In this document: positions 17,884 to 25,528 of the stretch, piece after piece
Numbering within the stretch: the first letter of the stretch is position 1
Layout of the letters: each line of letters begins with the position of its first letter
DNA from: JAUIAS01 sp030425395
GTDB lineage: Bacteria > Pseudomonadota > Alphaproteobacteria > Rhodobacterales > Rhodobacteraceae
Assembly (NCBI GenBank): GCA_043553855.1
Contig: CP121336.1
Location: 1,612,001 to 1,676,000 of the forward strand
Direction of reading: 5' to 3'
Length of the DNA: 64,000 bases
Made by a program: the position numbers and the translations under genes
The notes under the pieces: model-generated
Told to the model about the DNA's origin: nothing
Seen by the model: the letters and a program-made list of their open reading frames with translations, nothing else
The model's database searches: none

Positions 17884-18913
17884 CGAAATGGTCTGCCTTG
17901 AAAAGAGCCACCCCCGCGAAGGACTGTGGCGACGCACCGCGCCGGTGCCGGAAATCGGCCCTGACGATGTTCTGATCCGTGTCAACAAGACCGGAATATG
18001 CGGCACCGATATCCATATCTGGAATTGGGACGACTGGGCGCAGCGCACGGTGCCGGTGCCATTGATCACAGGGCACGAATTCGCGGGAGAAATTGTCGAA
18101 CTGGGCCGCAACGTCACAGACTTGAGCCTTGGCCAACGCTGTTCCGGCGAAGGCCACCTGATCGGACACCACAGTCGCCAAAGCCGTGCGGGCAAATTTC
18201 ATCTTGATCCCGAAACGCGGGGCATCGGCGTGAATGAACAAGGCGCGTTTGCCGAATACCTGCGCTTGCCCGCGTTCAACGTGGTGCCGCTACCCGATGA
18301 GATCGACGACGATACCGGCGCGATCCTCGATCCGCTGGGCAATGCCGTTCACACCGCGCTGTCCTTTGATCTGGTGGGCGAAGACGTTCTGATCACCGGG
18401 GCCGGGCCAATCGGGATCATGGCCGCCGCCGTTGCGCGCCATGTCGGGGCGCGCAACGTGGTGATCACCGACGTAAACCCCGATCGCCTGGATTTGGCCG
18501 CACGGGTGGCAGATGTGGTGCCGGTCAACGTGGCAAAGGAAGATCTTGCGTCGGTCAAGGATCGGCTGCGATTGCAACAGGGGTTCGACGTGGGCCTTGA
18601 GATGAGCGGCAACCAGATCGCGTTGGATCAGATGGTTGATGCACTGGTGATGGGCGGGCGGATCGCGATGTTGGGTATCCCACCCGGAAAATCCCCTGTC
18701 GACTGGAGCCGTATCGTATTCAAGGCGATCACCATCAAGGGCGTCTATGGGCGCGAGATTTTCGAAACCTGGTACAAGATGATTGCGATGCTTCAGAATG
18801 GGTTGGATATTCGCGGCGTCATCACGCACCGGTTCGCGCGCGACGATTTCGAAAAGGGATTTGCCGCAATGAAATCGGGCAAGAGCGGCAAGGTCGTTCT
18901 GGACTGGGCTTGA
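17876..18913 (+). CDS. tdh: L-threonine 3-dehydrogenase, structural zinc site lost
   Basis: A 345-residue medium-chain dehydrogenase. It has the catalytic-zinc Cys in TGICGTDIHIWNWDDWAQ near residue 42, GHEFAGE near 66, and the NAD-binding VLITGAGPIGIMAAAVA near 175 with an acidic residue after the second strand (ITDVNPDR), as in NAD-dependent Tdh. The structural-zinc loop, which in E. coli Tdh has four Cys in TCGHCRNC and eight residues on, reads IGHHSRQSRAGKFHLD here: all four Cys are replaced by Gly, Ser, Ser and Asp. The loop length is unchanged. It oxidises threonine to 2-amino-3-oxobutyrate for Kbl. The next gene follows after 12 bp. Confidence 0.93.
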   Translation: MRNEMVCLEKSHPREGLWRRTAPVPEIGPDDVLIRVNKTGICGTDIHIWNWDDWAQRTVPVPLITGHEFAGEIVELGRNVTDLSLGQRCSGEGHLIGHHSRQSRAGKFHLDPETRGIGVNEQGAFAEYLRLPAFNVVPLPDEIDDDTGAILDPLGNAVHTALSFDLVGEDVLITGAGPIGIMAAAVARHVGARNVVITDVNPDRLDLAARVADVVPVNVAKEDLASVKDRLRLQQGFDVGLEMSGNQIALDQMVDALVMGGRIAMLGIPPGKSPVDWSRIVFKAITIKGVYGREIFETWYKMIAMLQNGLDIRGVITHRFARDDFEKGFAAMKSGKSGKVVLDWA

Positions 18914-18925
18914 AGAGGGGTAATC

Positions 18926-19882
18926 ATGGCCAAACAGTCGATCCTTGAGGTGATTGGCACCACCCCTGCGGTCTGGCTGGACAGGCTTGTAGCCCAACAT
19001 GGGCTGCGCGGTCGTCTTCTGGCCAAGCTCGACTACCTCAACCCCGGATTTTCCAAGAAGGACCGCGCGGCGCTGGGCATCATCCGCGCAGCCGCAACAA
19101 GCGGCGCGTTGCAACCGGGGCAGACCGTTGTCGAGCTGACCTCGGGCAACATGGGCACCGGACTGGCCATTGTTTGCGGGCAATTGGGCCATCCCTTTGT
19201 AGCGGTCATGTCGCGGGGCAATTCAATGGAACGCGCAAGAATGATGGCTTGTCTTGGTGCCGAAGTCGTGCTGGTCGATCAACGCGAGGGATCGGTGCCG
19301 GGACAGGTATCAGGGGCGGATTTGGCCGAGGTGGACCGCATGGCCCGCCGGATCACTGCAGAGCGCGGCGCGTTCCGCGCCGATCAGTTCAACCACCCCG
19401 GCAACGCAGGCGCGCATCGCGACACAACCGGTCCGGAACTTTGGGCCGACAGCGGCGGCACGCTGGATGCCTTTGTGGATTTTGCCGGATCGGGAGGAAC
19501 ATTCGCGGGCACGATGATGGGCTTGCGCGAGCTGAACCCAGATTTGCGCGGCTATGTCGTCGAACCCCAAGGGGCCGCCGCATTGGCCGGTCAAGTGGTC
19601 GAGAAGCCCGATCACCCCATTCAGGGCGGCGGCTATGCCATGGCCGATCTCTCCCTCATGAAAGGGGTGCCGGTCAGCGGATATCTGACCGTGAGCGGTT
19701 CCGCCGCAAGGGACGCGACCCGCGCGCTGGCAGTGACCGAAGGCATTTTTGCAGGATTCTCCGCAGGGGCGAACGTGGCGGCCGCGCTTGAACTTCTGGC
19801 GGGTGCCGAAGCGGGCCGGACCATCGCCGTGATAATCTGCGACAGCGGGCTCAAATACCTGTCAACAGACTTGTGGGATTAG
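18926..19882 (+). CDS. Cysteine-synthase-like PLP enzyme in tdh operon
   Basis: A 318-residue fold-type II PLP enzyme resembling cysteine synthase and cystathionine beta-synthase. The PLP Lys is Lys45 in NPGFSKKDRAALG (NPGGSVKDR in CysK). The substrate loop reads TSGNMGTGLA (residues 72-77; TSGNTG in CysK), and the phosphate-binding loop is VDFAGSGGTFAGT with FSAGANVAAA near the end. The substitutions Phe for Gly, Lys for Val and Met for Thr mark it off from true O-acetylserine sulfhydrylases. An AGAGGGG ribosome site and a 12-bp gap from tdh make it the third gene of the operon. Its reaction is unknown; handling a serine, threonine or 2-aminobutyrate-related substrate would fit the context. 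Confidence 0.85.
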   Translation: MAKQSILEVIGTTPAVWLDRLVAQHGLRGRLLAKLDYLNPGFSKKDRAALGIIRAAATSGALQPGQTVVELTSGNMGTGLAIVCGQLGHPFVAVMSRGNSMERARMMACLGAEVVLVDQREGSVPGQVSGADLAEVDRMARRITAERGAFRADQFNHPGNAGAHRDTTGPELWADSGGTLDAFVDFAGSGGTFAGTMMGLRELNPDLRGYVVEPQGAAALAGQVVEKPDHPIQGGGYAMADLSLMKGVPVSGYLTVSGSAARDATRALAVTEGIFAGFSAGANVAAALELLAGAEAGRTIAVIICDSGLKYLSTDLWD

Positions 19883-20610
19883 GGCTTTAGCGCCTTGCGC
19901 CGCCCATCCGCGCCCAGCGTCCAGCAATCCGTTCCTTCGAACACCGCAACGGTCAGGGGGTAACCGTATCCGGCACCGGAATCGAGATTGATACGGTTGC
20001 CGTAGTGGGCGGCTTTGCGCACCGGCGTATGGCCATGAACGATCAATGCGCCATGGTCCGCGCTGCTTGAGTGGAATTCATCCCTGATCCAAAGAAGATC
20101 TTCTTCGTCCTGCGCATCCAGTGCAACGCCGGGGCGAATACCCGCATGGGCGAAAAACAACGACCCACTGCGATGGTGCAGCACCAGATCGTTCAGAAAA
20201 TCGACATGTTCCTGCGGCACGCATTCGCGGGCCTCTGCTGCAAGTTCGAACATCCGTCGCCCGTCGGTATCGGTCAGGCCGTAAGAAGCCAGCGTCTCTC
20301 GGCCGCCGATACGGTCATGCAACCAGTGAAACCCGAGAAGAAGGTGCGGGTCGTGAACCGGGGGATCGTGTAGGAACCACTCCATCATGCGGTCGTGGTT
20401 GCCCTTGAGGAAAATCCAATTGGCGTTCACACGCGCACCAGTCACCAGTTGGGCAATCACGTCTTTGCTGTCGGGGCCACGGTCGATGTAGTCCCCAAGA
20501 AACACAATTGGCGCATCAGCACCGCCATCGGCGCGAATGCAGTCAAGCGCGTGGCGCAATTGCTCTGCCTGACCGTGAATATCGCCCACTGCATAAATGG
20601 GGTGCGTCAT
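19879..20610 (-). CDS. Calcineurin-like phosphoesterase (Ser/Thr phosphatase type)
   Basis: A 243-residue metallophosphoesterase of the bacterial PphA/PrpE type. All PPP-family metal motifs are present: YAVGDIHGQ near residue 7, IVFLGDYIDRGPDS near 35, FLKGNHDRMM near 67, FFAHAGIRPG near 150 and IVHGHTPV near 190. It may dephosphorylate proteins or cleave dinucleoside tetraphosphates; sequence alone does not separate these. It is convergent with the cysteine-synthase-like gene and their stop codons overlap by four bases. It is the last chromosomal gene before the insertion-sequence region. Confidence 0.9.
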   Translation of the reverse strand: MTHPIYAVGDIHGQAEQLRHALDCIRADGGADAPIVFLGDYIDRGPDSKDVIAQLVTGARVNANWIFLKGNHDRMMEWFLHDPPVHDPHLLLGFHWLHDRIGGRETLASYGLTDTDGRRMFELAAEARECVPQEHVDFLNDLVLHHRSGSLFFAHAGIRPGVALDAQDEEDLLWIRDEFHSSSADHGALIVHGHTPVRKAAHYGNRINLDSGAGYGYPLTVAVFEGTDCWTLGADGRRKALKP

Positions 20611-20793
20611 GAATTCGTCCTTGTTCCGTAAGGCCTACTATGACGCGAACTTGTGCCGTGCAATCACATTATCAAGCAGCCCAACGGCCAAACCGGTGCA
20701 GATGTCCTGACCAAACCAAAGGCCCACGGATCGATTGGCTGAAACAGCGCCCTTGTCGCCGCACGGGTATGCCGGGACCGTATCCTCAAGGAT
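20611..20793. other. Short intergenic region before the IS cluster
   Basis: The stretch of 183 bp lies between the phosphoesterase start and the left end of the IS6 remnant. It must hold the phosphoesterase promoter. No conserved protein, repeat or copy of the tRNA-Leu 3' end was seen. Confidence 0.4.
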
Positions 20794-21211
20794 GGGACTG
20801 TTGCGTTATTTGGGCGATGTCTGTTTGTTGATTGTCTGTTAGTCCGGGTCACGCGGCTTCGAACAGTTGGCTGATGAACTGGATCTCGCCCTGAACGCCT
20901 GGTTGTTTGTGATGGATGTGGCCGCGTTTAATGGTTCGGATTGTCTCGAGCCCGCTCAGGGTTGCTTTGGCTGATCGCAAGGATCGAAAGCTTTGCCGAT
21001 ACCCAAGCAAGCGTTTCATGTCCGCGTGATCGCTTTCGATGCGGTTGTTGCACCACCTCCTGTCGATGTGCCGGATGCTGTCAAAATGTGGATCATAGCG
21101 ATGATTGATTTCGCGTATGACACGGCGATAGGCCCGCGCCTTGTCGGTCACGATTGTCGCGGGTTGGTGAAGACGCACGCGCTCAATCGCCTTGTTCAGA
21201 AAGGCTTTGGC
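20794..21211 (-). mobile_element. Truncated IS6-family element
   Basis: The left end begins GGGACTGTTGCG (20794-20805), which resembles the IS6/IS26 terminal repeat GGCACTGTTGCAAA. The element then carries the C-terminal half of its transposase up to about 21211, where the IS21-type element begins. The transposase N-terminal half and the other terminal repeat are not present on the far side of the IS21 element, so this copy is dead. Confidence 0.75.
20849..21208 (-). pseudogene. IS6-family transposase, C-terminal fragment
   Basis: About 119 codons remain, reading in frame from the IS21 border (AKAFLNKAIERVRLHQPATIV) to the stop at 20849. The piece has the second catalytic Asp in TIVTDKARAYRRVI and the catalytic Glu region RRWCNNRIESDHADMKRLLGYRQSF. 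IS6 transposases are normally about 230-240 residues, so roughly the first half, with the first catalytic Asp, is missing. The apparent ATG at 21178 is internal. The loss coincides exactly with the left end of the IS21 element. Confidence 0.82.
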
Positions 21212-21240
21212 TGTTGATTGTCACTGAGAACTGACCCGGT
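21207..21240 (+). repeat. IS21 left inverted repeat
   Basis: The left terminal repeat of the IS21-type element. It matches the reverse complement of the right end (23679-23712) with one mismatch over about 30 bases. A second, imperfect copy of GTCACTGAGAATTGACCC follows about 30 bases inside. Confidence 0.8.
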
Positions 21241-21324
21241 ATGCCCATAAATTGTCACTGAGAATTGACCCATGTGAACACACTTCCCCGACGTTTTTGG
21301 TTGGGGAGATTTGGAGTGATCGAC

Positions 21325-22854
21325 ATGGGATTTTTGAGTGTCATTCGACGCTGGGCATTGCGTGATAAAATGCCAATCAGAGAGATTGCCCGACGGACGG
21401 GTCTGTCTCGCAACACCATCAAGAAGTATCTGCGCGAAAGCGCGGTGGAGCCGCGTTTCAAGACGCCAAAACGTCCAAGCAAGCTGGATCCTTACGCGGA
21501 TCGATTGTCCGCTTGGCTTCTCGTCCAGACCCGCAAGTCGCGCAAGGAGCGGCGTACCGTGAAGCAGATGCACGCGGATCTGGTGAAGCTGGGATATGAT
21601 GGCTCCTATGAACGCGTTGCAGCTTTTGCCCGGGCATGGCGTGAAGATCGGCATCGTGCGGAACAGACGACGGGTCGCGGGACCTATGTGCCTTTGGTGT
21701 TCCAGCCGGGTGAAGCTTTCCAGTTCGATTGGAGCGAGGATTGGGCCAACATCGCAGGCGAGCGGGTCAAACTGCAGGTGGCGCATATCAAGCTGTCCCA
21801 CAGCCGGGCATTCTTGGTGCGGGCGTACCCACTGCAAACGCATGAGATGCTGTTCGACGCCCATTGGCATGCGTTCAGGGTGTTTGGTGGCGTTCCCGGC
21901 CGGGGCATTTACGATAACATGAAGACGGCCGTAGACCAGGTTGGCAAAGGCAAGCAGCGCGACGTCAATGCACGCTTCAAGGCTATGGCCAGCCACTATG
22001 TTTTTGAGCCTGAGTTCTGCAATCCCGCTGCGGGCTGGGAGAAAGGCCAGGTTGAGAAGAACGTACAGGACGCGCGCCACCGCATGTGGCAGGTCATGCC
22101 GGTCTTTTCTGATCTGGAAGAACTGAACCAGTGGCTCGAAGATCGCTGTATCGCTCTTTGGCAAGAGACAGCGCACAAGGCATTGCCAGGATCTATTGCT
22201 GACGTGTGGGAAGCCGAGAAGCCCATGCTGATGGCGCTGCCGCCCGCCTTCGACGGGTTCATCGAACATAGCAAACGCGTATCACCAACCTGCCTGATCA
22301 CCTTCGAACGCAATCGCTACAGCGTGCCTGCCAGCTTTGCAAATCGTCGTGTCAGTCTGCATGTCTACCCTGATCGGCTGGTCGTCGTCGCTGAAGGGCA
22401 AACGGTCTGCGAACATGTGCGGATTATTGACCGGTCTCATCGCAAACCCGGCAAGGTTATCTATGACTGGCGTCACTATCTCGCTGTTATCCAACGCAAA
22501 CCGGGCGCGCTTCGTAACGGCGCACCGTTCACCGAGATGCCGGATGCCTTCCGTCGGCTTCAGGATCATATGCTGCGCAAGGAAGGTGGCGACCGGGAGA
22601 TGGTCGACATCCTGTCACTGGTTCTTCAGCATAACGAAGAAGACGTCCTGTGCGCAGTAGAACTGGCTCTGGACGCAGGCGTGCCCACCAAGACGCATAT
22701 CCTGAACCTGCTGCATCGATTGATTGATCGCAGACCAACAGATCATCCCGAGGTCGACCCGCCGGACGCACTGGCATTGCAGACAACGCCAGAGGCCAAC
22801 GTCGATCGCTATGATGGGTTGAGACAGACCGGGGAGAAGCGCCATGCGTCATGA
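21325..22854 (+). CDS. istA: IS21-family transposase IstA
   Basis: A 509-residue DDE transposase. The N-terminus has a helix-turn-helix (MPIREIARRTGLSRNTIKKYL). The catalytic core shows FQFDWSED near residue 135, GIYDNMKTAV near 200 and GWEKGQVEKNV near 245 as the Asp-Asp-Glu positions. The C-terminal beta-barrel is FERNRYSVPASFANRRV onwards. The start at 21325 is preferred, with GGAG 11 bases upstream; an in-frame ATG at 21265 would add 20 residues without a ribosome site. It overlaps istB by 11 bases. IstA with its ATPase partner moves the element by cut-and-paste or circle formation. Confidence 0.93.
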   Translation: MGFLSVIRRWALRDKMPIREIARRTGLSRNTIKKYLRESAVEPRFKTPKRPSKLDPYADRLSAWLLVQTRKSRKERRTVKQMHADLVKLGYDGSYERVAAFARAWREDRHRAEQTTGRGTYVPLVFQPGEAFQFDWSEDWANIAGERVKLQVAHIKLSHSRAFLVRAYPLQTHEMLFDAHWHAFRVFGGVPGRGIYDNMKTAVDQVGKGKQRDVNARFKAMASHYVFEPEFCNPAAGWEKGQVEKNVQDARHRMWQVMPVFSDLEELNQWLEDRCIALWQETAHKALPGSIADVWEAEKPMLMALPPAFDGFIEHSKRVSPTCLITFERNRYSVPASFANRRVSLHVYPDRLVVVAEGQTVCEHVRIIDRSHRKPGKVIYDWRHYLAVIQRKPGALRNGAPFTEMPDAFRRLQDHMLRKEGGDREMVDILSLVLQHNEEDVLCAVELALDAGVPTKTHILNLLHRLIDRRPTDHPEVDPPDALALQTTPEANVDRYDGLRQTGEKRHAS

Positions 22855-23635
22855 TCCAGCAGGCGCCTCCATTGTGATCATGCTGCGCAGTCTCAAGCTC
22901 TACGGCATGGCAAATGCGGTCGAAGATTTGGTCGCCCAAGGCGCGCCAGCATTCGAGGCCGCCACACCAATGTTGTCACAGCTCCTCAAGGCCGAGATTG
23001 CGGAACGCGAAGTGCGGTCCATTGCCTACCACACGAAGGTCGCCCGTTTCCCCGCATACAAAGACCTCACCGGCTTTGACTTTGCGTCCAGTGAGATCAA
23101 CGAGGCAACAGTCAGACAGCTGCATCGATGCGAGTTTATCGAGGCTGCCGAGAACGTGGTCCTAATCGGCGGTCCAGGGACGGGCAAAAGCCACACGGCC
23201 ACCGCAATCGGGGTACAAGCTATCGAGCACCACAGACGCAAGGTCCGCTTCTTCTCGACCGTGGAATTGGTCAATGCGCTGGAACAAGAGAAAGCGCTTG
23301 GAAAGGCTGGGAAACTGGCTGAGATGCTGACCAAAGTCGACTTGGTCATCTTGGACGAGCTTGGCTACCTGCCGTTCAGTTCATCTGGCGGGGCGCTACT
23401 CTTCCACCTGCTCAGTAAGCTTTACGAGCGCACCAGCGTGATCATCACCACCAACCTCAGCTTCTCAGAGTGGGCACAGGTCTTTGGGGATGCAAAGATG
23501 ACCACGGCTCTCTTGGATCGGCTAACCCACCGCTGCCACATCCTCGAAACAGGCAACGACAGCTATCGCTTCAAGGCCAGCTCAGAGGCTGCAAAGAAAA
23601 CAGCAAAGGAGACCAAAACATTGACCGCGTCATAG
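22844..23635 (+). CDS. istB: IS21-family helper ATPase IstB
   Basis: A 263-residue AAA+ ATPase related to DnaC. It has Walker A GGPGTGKSHTATAIG near residue 108, Walker B VDLVILDELGYLPF near 165, and the sensor/arginine region TNLSFSEWAQVFGDAKMTTALLDRLTHRC near 205-230, all typical of IstB. It assembles on target DNA and stimulates IstA-mediated insertion. It is intact, so the element may still be mobile. The coding end is followed by the right inverted repeats within 75 bp. Confidence 0.95.
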   Translation: MRHDPAGASIVIMLRSLKLYGMANAVEDLVAQGAPAFEAATPMLSQLLKAEIAEREVRSIAYHTKVARFPAYKDLTGFDFASSEINEATVRQLHRCEFIEAAENVVLIGGPGTGKSHTATAIGVQAIEHHRRKVRFFSTVELVNALEQEKALGKAGKLAEMLTKVDLVILDELGYLPFSSSGGALLFHLLSKLYERTSVIITTNLSFSEWAQVFGDAKMTTALLDRLTHRCHILETGNDSYRFKASSEAAKKTAKETKTLTAS

Positions 23636-23712
23636 ACCAAGGCGCATAACTGAGGGTGGGTCAAATCTTGGTGAAAATACCGGGTCAGTTCTCGGTGACA
23701 ATCAACAGCCAA

Positions 23713-23945
23713 CGCTGCGTCCGAAGTGCTCGATGACCCCGTACCAGAAGTTGTACGCCAAAAAGCGTCGCAATATGCTACGGCTCTCATGGGTCCTGGA
23801 AGGATTTGTGATCCTGACGGCACTCGGCATGGCGTTCACGCTCTTGATTGGCGATACCAACGACGATGCAAATAGAACCGCACTTATCCTCGCCGCTACG
23901 GAAGTTTCAAATTCAGAAAGAAGTTGCAGGATCTCATTGATATTA
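23713..23945 (+). other. Orphan segment between IS21 and IS630, possible ORF fragment
   Basis: The 233 bp between the two insertion sequences encode, from an ATG at 23733, a fragment of about 70 codons: basic N-terminus (MTPYQKLYAKKRRNMLRLS), one membrane segment (WVLEGFVILTALGMAFTLLIG) and an acidic loop. It runs into the IS630 left end at 23945. It may be the start of a small membrane protein broken by IS630, but I recognise no family. Across the removed IS630 the frame stays open without similarity to anything. A real gene is possible but not established. Confidence 0.3.
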
Positions 23946-23958
23946 GAGCGTGTCCAAT

Positions 23959-24577
23959 CTAATCGGTTTCATATCCTTCCGCCTTGAAGAAATTGTAACA
24001 TTCTTCATCCGAGAAGGGGTTGCAGACATGCCCAACGGCTTTCCATAGGTCGTCGTACGTTCTAGCGGCGGCCTTTCGGATCAGGGCTTTCAGTTTCGAG
24101 AACGCCATTTCAATCGGGTTCAGATCGGGGCTGTATTTTGGGAGAAATAGCAGCCAGTTGTTCTGAGCCTTCAACAAGTCCTGCGATGCCGCCGATTTAT
24201 GGGTGGGCAGGTTGTCGAGAATGACCACATCGCCGGGCGTCAGGGTCGGCGCGAGTTGGGTTTCGATGTAGACGTCAAAGAGTTCCCGGTTGATCGCCCC
24301 TTTGAGCACCCAGGGCGCGTCGAGCCGGTCATGACGCAACGCCGCGATGAAGGTCTGTGTATTCCAATGGCCCCAAGGCACATGATCGATCAGGCGCTTG
24401 CCGCGCGGTGCCCAACCCGTGGTCTTGATCATGTTGGTTTTCAACGATGTTTCGTCGATGAAGGCCAACCGGTGCAAAAACCCTTGCATGAACGGCTGAC
24501 GGCGGGTGATCCAGAAGGCCCGTTCCCGCGCCACATCCGGTCGCAGTTGCTCAGCCGCGCGCAGAGTTTTTTTTGTG
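23959..24577 (-). CDS. IS630 transposase, catalytic part (orfB)
   Basis: This frame holds the catalytic DDE domain: the first Asp in HRLAFIDETSLKTNM, the second in GDVVILDNLPTHKSAASQDLL, and the Glu in SPDLNPIEMAFSKLKALIRK. It continues from orfA at a run of eight A residues (minus strand, 24567-24574). The frame is open further upstream, to 24744, but that part is out-of-frame sequence of orfA. Joining the two by loss of one A gives a protein of about 317 residues, the normal size for IS630 transposases. Expression probably needs slippage or frameshifting. Confidence 0.85.
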
Positions 24578-24913
24578 GCTGAGCCCGAGGCGGCGCAGCC
24601 AATAGGCGACTGATGACCGGGCCACACATAAGTTGTGCTCCCGACGCAAGGCCTCCACAAGCGCATCAAGTGTAAGATCGCCCTGCGCCGCCAGACGCGC
24701 TCGGGCCCAGTCATCAAACGCCCCGAGTTTGCTCCAGCCGCCATTGCCCTGAGGCTTGGGCGCGAGCGATCCAGTCTCGTGTTTCAGCCTGACCATGTCA
24801 TTGACGAACTTGATCGAAACCCGAAAATGCGCCGCTGACGCACGGTGCGTGTTCCCCTCCTCGACATAAGCAACGACCCGTTCTCGTAACTCCATGGGAT
24901 GCGGTTTGCCCAT
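24551..24913 (-). CDS. IS630 transposase, DNA-binding part (orfA)
   Basis: A 120-residue product with the paired helix-turn-helix DNA-binding half of an IS630 transposase (MELRERVVAYVEEGNTHRASAAHFRVSIKFVNDMV, and later ARSSVAYWLRRLGLSHKK). It ends 11 bases after the A8 run, in frame 0, while the catalytic domain is in the +1 frame. Both halves look intact apart from this single shift, which favours a programmed or tolerated slip over decay. The start codon at 24913 lies 87 bp inside the right terminal repeat. Confidence 0.85.
   Translation of the reverse strand: MGKPHPMELRERVVAYVEEGNTHRASAAHFRVSIKFVNDMVRLKHETGSLAPKPQGNGGWSKLGAFDDWARARLAAQGDLTLDALVEALRREHNLCVARSSVAYWLRRLGLSHKKNSARG
24567..24574 (-). 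promoter_or_regulatory. Candidate slippery A8 run in IS630 transposase
   Basis: Eight consecutive A residues (CAC AAA AAA AAC in orfA frame) mark the change from orfA to orfB. Loss of one A in the transcript gives CAC AAA AAA ACT and restores a single full-length transposase frame. Confidence 0.6.
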
Positions 24914-25002
24914 CGGTGACCCCCTGTATCTGCCTCAAATACAGGGAATCACAGTTCAAGGCAGATGGGAATCCTGAATCCAATCAGGCTGGATGCGCTC
25001 TA

Positions 25003-25192
25003 ACGTACGCAATGCGACCAAGGATGATTGCTCGATTACCGTCCTTGGGAGGACTGTGCCGTGACGAAGAATGGTCAAGGGTGCCGGAATCCAGCGTTCC
25101 ACGATCAAGACCGCGCCCTCGACCTTGCCCTTTTCAAGTGGCTTCTGCGGTCGCGTAGGCAATACCAGCGTATCGTAATGCGCGTGCAGCGT
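25003..25192 (-). pseudogene. Fragment of a second IS21-type IstA
   Basis: About 60 codons on the minus strand read HYDTLVLPTRPQKPLEKG, then KVEGAVLIVERWIPAPL. This is the segment around the catalytic Glu of IstA-like transposases (usually RPxKPKDKAKVE, then VQRWILARL). It is not a copy of the istA at 21.3 kb, so it comes from a different IS21-family element. There is a stop just upstream of this segment and the C-terminal side is cut by the IS630 insertion at 25002. It is a dead remnant and shows that this site has collected insertions more than once. Confidence 0.65.
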
Positions 25193-25528
25193 TCAAGACG
25201 AGTTTATCCTCGCAGCCACCGCCCAAAACCTCCGGAAAGTCGCAAAGCTAAATGAGGTGCACCTAGAGTTGTAGGCGCTTTGCGCCCTAACTTTGACGAC
25301 AGGGACTGCCTAATTTTGCTATCGAATCTCAAGCATACCTTTGATGCAACATTGTCTCAGTTTACAGGGGGGGGTAGTATTGAGCGTGACCCATCAATTG
25401 GTATTGCTCTGCTCAATCGACCAAATGAAACGAGGCTTGACCAACGCGCAAATGGTGGATTTTTTGGTGGATACGCGGCAAAATCTCTCAAAAAAATACA
25501 ATTTTTTCAGATTATTACCGGAATAAAG
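25193..25528. other. AT-richer stretch at the 3' side of tRNA-Leu
   Basis: The 336 bp between the IstA fragment and tRNA-Leu are clearly richer in A and T than the surroundings (for example 25480-25530 with A7 and T6 runs) and include a run of eight G residues near 25370. Short open frames exist on both strands but have no recognisable similarity. It could be residual island DNA. I see no integrase and no repeat of the tRNA end. Confidence 0.4.

Larger units (their letters stand above)
21212..23707 (+). mobile_element. IS21-family insertion sequence, complete
   Basis: An element of about 2.5 kb carrying istA and istB. Its ends are inverted repeats starting TGTTGATTGTCAC(T/C)GAGAACTGACCC. Extra copies of the terminal motif lie just inside, for example 21254-21270 on the left and around 23654-23665 on the right, as is usual for IS21. 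The common sequence may extend a few bases further (TTGGC...GCCAA; 21207-23712). No direct target duplication can be found: the left flank is IS6 sequence and the right flank is unrelated. That suggests a deletion or recombination after insertion. Confidence 0.88.
23946..25000 (-). mobile_element. IS630-family insertion sequence, complete
   Basis: A 1055-bp element bounded by imperfect inverted repeats (GAGCGTGTCCAATCTAATCGG at the left; right-end complement GAGCGCATCCAGCCTGATTGG). It is flanked on both sides by TA (23944-23945 and 25001-25002), the target duplication expected for IS630/Tc1-mariner elements. It carries one transposase split over two frames. The clean TA duplication shows simple insertion without later rearrangement of the borders. 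Confidence 0.9.

Noticed and set aside
20849..21211. An independent small gene at the IS6 remnant
   Set aside because: The reading frame continues upstream into the IS21 border without a start; it is the C-terminal part of a DDE transposase, so a pseudogene.
21196..22269. A 357-codon frame antisense to istA
   Set aside because: It is a mirror of the istA reading frame, and istA has the full DDE motif set.
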